Part shown: positions 40,258 to 42,286 of the stretch, piece by piece
Numbering within the stretch: position 1 is the stretch's first letter
How the letters are laid out: every line of letters starts with the position of its first letter
Position numbers and translations under genes: made by a program
The notes under the pieces: model-generated
Seen by the model: the letters and a program-made list of their open reading frames with translations, nothing else
Told to the model about the DNA's origin: nothing
Database searches by the model: none
Source of the DNA: Oscillospiraceae bacterium
GTDB lineage: Bacteria; Bacillota; Clostridia; UMGS1883
Assembly: GCA_022508735.1 (NCBI GenBank)
Contig: JAFLUQ010000003.1
Location: forward strand, 1 to 42,286
Direction: 5' to 3'
Length of the DNA stretch: 42,286 nucleotides

Positions 40258-40312
40258 TCGAAAAAACTCCCAACACATGAGGGAACAGACAAAAGTCTGA
40301 TGTGTTGGGAGT
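40258..40312 (-). terminator. Terminator of the BspA-like gene
   Basis: A 12-bp stem (40266-40277 with 40301-40312) with an inner GAC/GTC hairpin and a T-run on the minus strand, 37 bp after the stop of the surface-protein gene. Confidence 0.8.
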
Positions 40313-40348
40313 CATATATTTCATGGGTTTAAACCCTTATTTTTGCGC

Positions 40349-41995
40349 TTACAGCGCTTTTTCTACCGCTTCGCAGAGCGGACGCATACCTTGTAGGCTT
40401 TCCCAGCAGAATACCTTGACAGTCTTAGTGTCATCTGCAGGGAAAGTCACCTGTGCTTCGTCGCCCACGAACTGTGCTTTGCTAACATCAAGCGTAATGC
40501 CGCTGCCATTATAGGCTACGACATATACTGATGAGCCAGTCGGTACATTGACGGTTTCCACAGTGACAGTTATAGTTTCACCTTCAGATTTAACAGAGCC
40601 TATCTCAACTCTTGGCGAATTATCAAGGCTGGAGTAAATAGTCTCAATCTCTTCTCCAGTCAAAGCATGGTCATAAACTCTGAATTCGTCAATTATACCT
40701 GTCATATATTCACCGTCGCCCCAGTTACCTTTACCTATCTGGAATATGGGGCTGTCACCGAGAATATCTGTCAGCTGATATGCGCTCTCGACCTCTGCCG
40801 CAACTTCTCCATTAATATAGACGGTAGTTTTGTCAGCGCTATATACAACTGCAATAAAGTTCCAACCTTCATCTTTTCTGACTTTAACCTCCGCTGGGCG
40901 TGCACCGCTATTGTTGTATTGCTCCATAAGTAGGTTGTTACGTCCATCCAGAAAGCCAATATATCTTTCATACTGACCTCACTGGGCAGAAGAATCAGGT
41001 GCGGCATAGAATGACCAGTTTACGTTGCTGTTGTTATCTTTTTTACTGTAATAGGCAACTGTCATTTCATCTAAACCATAAAGTAAACTATCACCCAGTT
41101 CATCAGCTACATTGAGCCACTGTGAACCGTCAAGCCTCAATGCACGACCCTTTATTCCGGCTACCAATGTCGGTATTTTGGACGGTTTTGCCTTTCCGAT
41201 GCCACCGGCAAAACCGCTAGCTGTATCATCAAAGGTTAGTTCAAGCATAAGCCCGCCTTCTAATGTGGAATGTTCAACAATCACCGTTGCCGTTATAAGA
41301 TAATCGCACTTTTCAACAGTACCGATTACAGTATACTCTCCGGGAGTGCTCAGAACAGAAAAATCCCATTCTACTTCCACCGGTATTCTGATACTGTTCT
41401 GGATCACCGCATAAATCAAATTGGGAAGATTTGGCTTTCTTCTTTCCTCAACAGTAACGACCATGTCTGCCGGGAAGTCCACCTCGGACACTTTATAGGC
41501 CTCAAATTTGATATTCCTTGAATTTGCATATTTCTGAGCATACGAGCCAACTGTACCGAATATCGTCATTCTGGCAGGATAAGAGAAAGAATTGTTCTGA
41601 ATACTCTCAACTGTTTCGGGAATATATACTCCTACCAATTTAGTGTCCTCTGCAAAGGCATTAGCCGCAACTGTAGTACAGAATTCAGGCAGAGCCACAT
41701 TTTCCAGTGATGAGCAAAGCCGGAATGCAGAATCAGGGATCACTTTTATATTTCTTCCAAATGTTATGTCGCTGAGCTTATCGCATCCGTAGCAGAGATT
41801 AGATCCTATTGAGGTTACTCCCTCACCAAAGGTCAGAATTACCAACGCATCACATTCATAGAAAACAGAATTGCCAATGCTACCAGTGATGTTGATTTCA
41901 GCAGTTTCAAGAGCATTACAGTTGCGGAATACTTCGCTACCAATGTTGCAGCTTGCGTTTATAGTTACCTTGGTTAATCCTTGACACTCTTCTTT
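40349..41995 (-). pseudogene. BspA-type LRR / LamG surface protein, broken by an in-frame TGA and lacking its 5' end
   Basis: From the junction at about 41990 the minus frame encodes LRR_5-type repeats (CQGLTKVTI, FRNCNALETAEI, FYECDALVILTF, CYGCDKLSDITF), a Big-type domain (STPGEYTVIGTVEKCDYLITATVIVE), then a LamG-like domain. At 40981-40979 a TGA follows SFYAAPDSSAQ. The same frame continues as GQYERYIGFLDGRNNLLMEQYNNSG and completes the LamG domain (IDEFRVYDHALTGEEI) and a short C-terminal domain to 40349. No signal peptide or start is present, as an integrase fragment replaces the 5' part. These proteins normally act as secreted adhesins. Confidence 0.75.
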
Positions 41996-42276
41996 CCGAA
42001 ATACGGCAAAAGCTTCAAATCAATGATGTACTTTTTCGTCCGCATAGTGTTTTCTTTCAGACGAGTAGCCAAGTCATTATAGTAAATCTTGAGAAATTCC
42101 TCAAAGTTCATGTTAAAGTCTGCCTTTTGTGCCATAAGGAAATTTCTCAACCATTCTTCGGCTTCGCGCTTGGTATCAAATCCTCGCTTTGTGGACTTTT
42201 TGCGATTACCCTGCCAGTCAGTATATCTGTACTGAATAAACCATTTCCCGGTTTTTGCGTCCTTCTCCGCTTTCAT
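41974..42276 (-). pseudogene. N-terminal fragment of a second tyrosine integrase
   Basis: ATG 42276 (GGGTGAT upstream) encodes 100 residues with the arm-binding domain (GKWFIQYRYTDWQGNRKKSTKRGFDTKREAEEWLRNFL) and the start of the core-binding domain ending LKLLPYFGKK. It parallels the first integrase up to ILPYFGKIKIGDI, then runs into SVKD and a stop, while BspA-like repeats take over in another frame. The catalytic domain is absent. It may be a remnant from deletion or a chimeric assembly join. Confidence 0.8.
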
Positions 42277-42286
42277 ATCATCACCC

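Noticed and set aside
40979..40981. TGA as a selenocysteine codon
   Set aside because: It replaces a residue in a LamG-like adhesin domain with no redox role, and I saw no hairpin suited to a bacterial SECIS element just after it.

Overview
The window looks like chromosome from an anaerobic, spore-forming Clostridia-type Firmicute, probably a gut lineage near the Oscillospirales. This is inferred from the YunB and SpoVB-like sporulation proteins, the MazG/HU neighbourhood, DUF1385, two CotH kinases, AGGAGG-type ribosome binding sites, and many TTGACA/17 bp/TATAAT promoters. Core genes look moderately GC-rich by eye. The stretch from about 31.1 kb to the end is visibly AT-richer and accessory.

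Region 1 (1-7.5 kb) is housekeeping: an aconitase-family hydratase cut by the window start, the Mg2+ transporter MgtE, HPr, YunB, then a divergent DUF1385-prmC pair and a PAP2 phosphatase. A gene-free gap of about 340 bp between prmC and the PAP2 gene (6539-6883) holds an unexplained set of nested inverted repeats. Region 2 (7.5-28.2 kb) mixes core genes (ydcF-like, cca, a diacylglycerol-kinase-like gene, HU, mazG, an SpoVB-like flippase, DUF624) with a conspicuous set of secreted proteins. These are a stalk-plus-ricin-lectin protein, two tandem CotH kinases each with its own promoter, an NlpC/P60 peptidase, and two giant paralogous secreted HExxH proteases that differ in SdrD-like repeat number (about six versus three). 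Region 3 (28.3-31.1 kb) holds a small conserved-looking ORF, an HD protein, a four-helix membrane protein and guaA.

Region 4 (31110-39174) is an integrated element of about 8.1 kb inserted exactly into the 3' end of guaA. A 10-bp direct repeat, a tyrosine integrase next to the left end, and a guaA-style ending followed by a strong terminator at the right end all support this. Its recognisable contents are almost entirely regulatory: three sigma-like proteins, three XRE repressors, two ribbon-helix-helix proteins and a small HTH protein. It also has a promoter-plus-terminator small RNA candidate, inverted CAG/CTG clusters flanking an AT-rich core, a repeated promoter sequence, and at its right end an RNA matching the conserved 3' half (P4'-P9) of a group I intron without a visible 5' half. 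I see no relaxase, replication initiator, capsid, terminase or transfer gene, so it is probably a satellite-like or otherwise dependent element.

Region 5 (39.2-42.3 kb) is further accessory DNA: an AT-rich two-helix membrane protein with a degenerate Nudix-like domain (possible SMODS-associated defence effector type), a BspA-type LRR/LamG surface-protein gene broken by one in-frame TGA, and an abrupt junction of that gene with the N-terminal part of a second tyrosine integrase at the window end.
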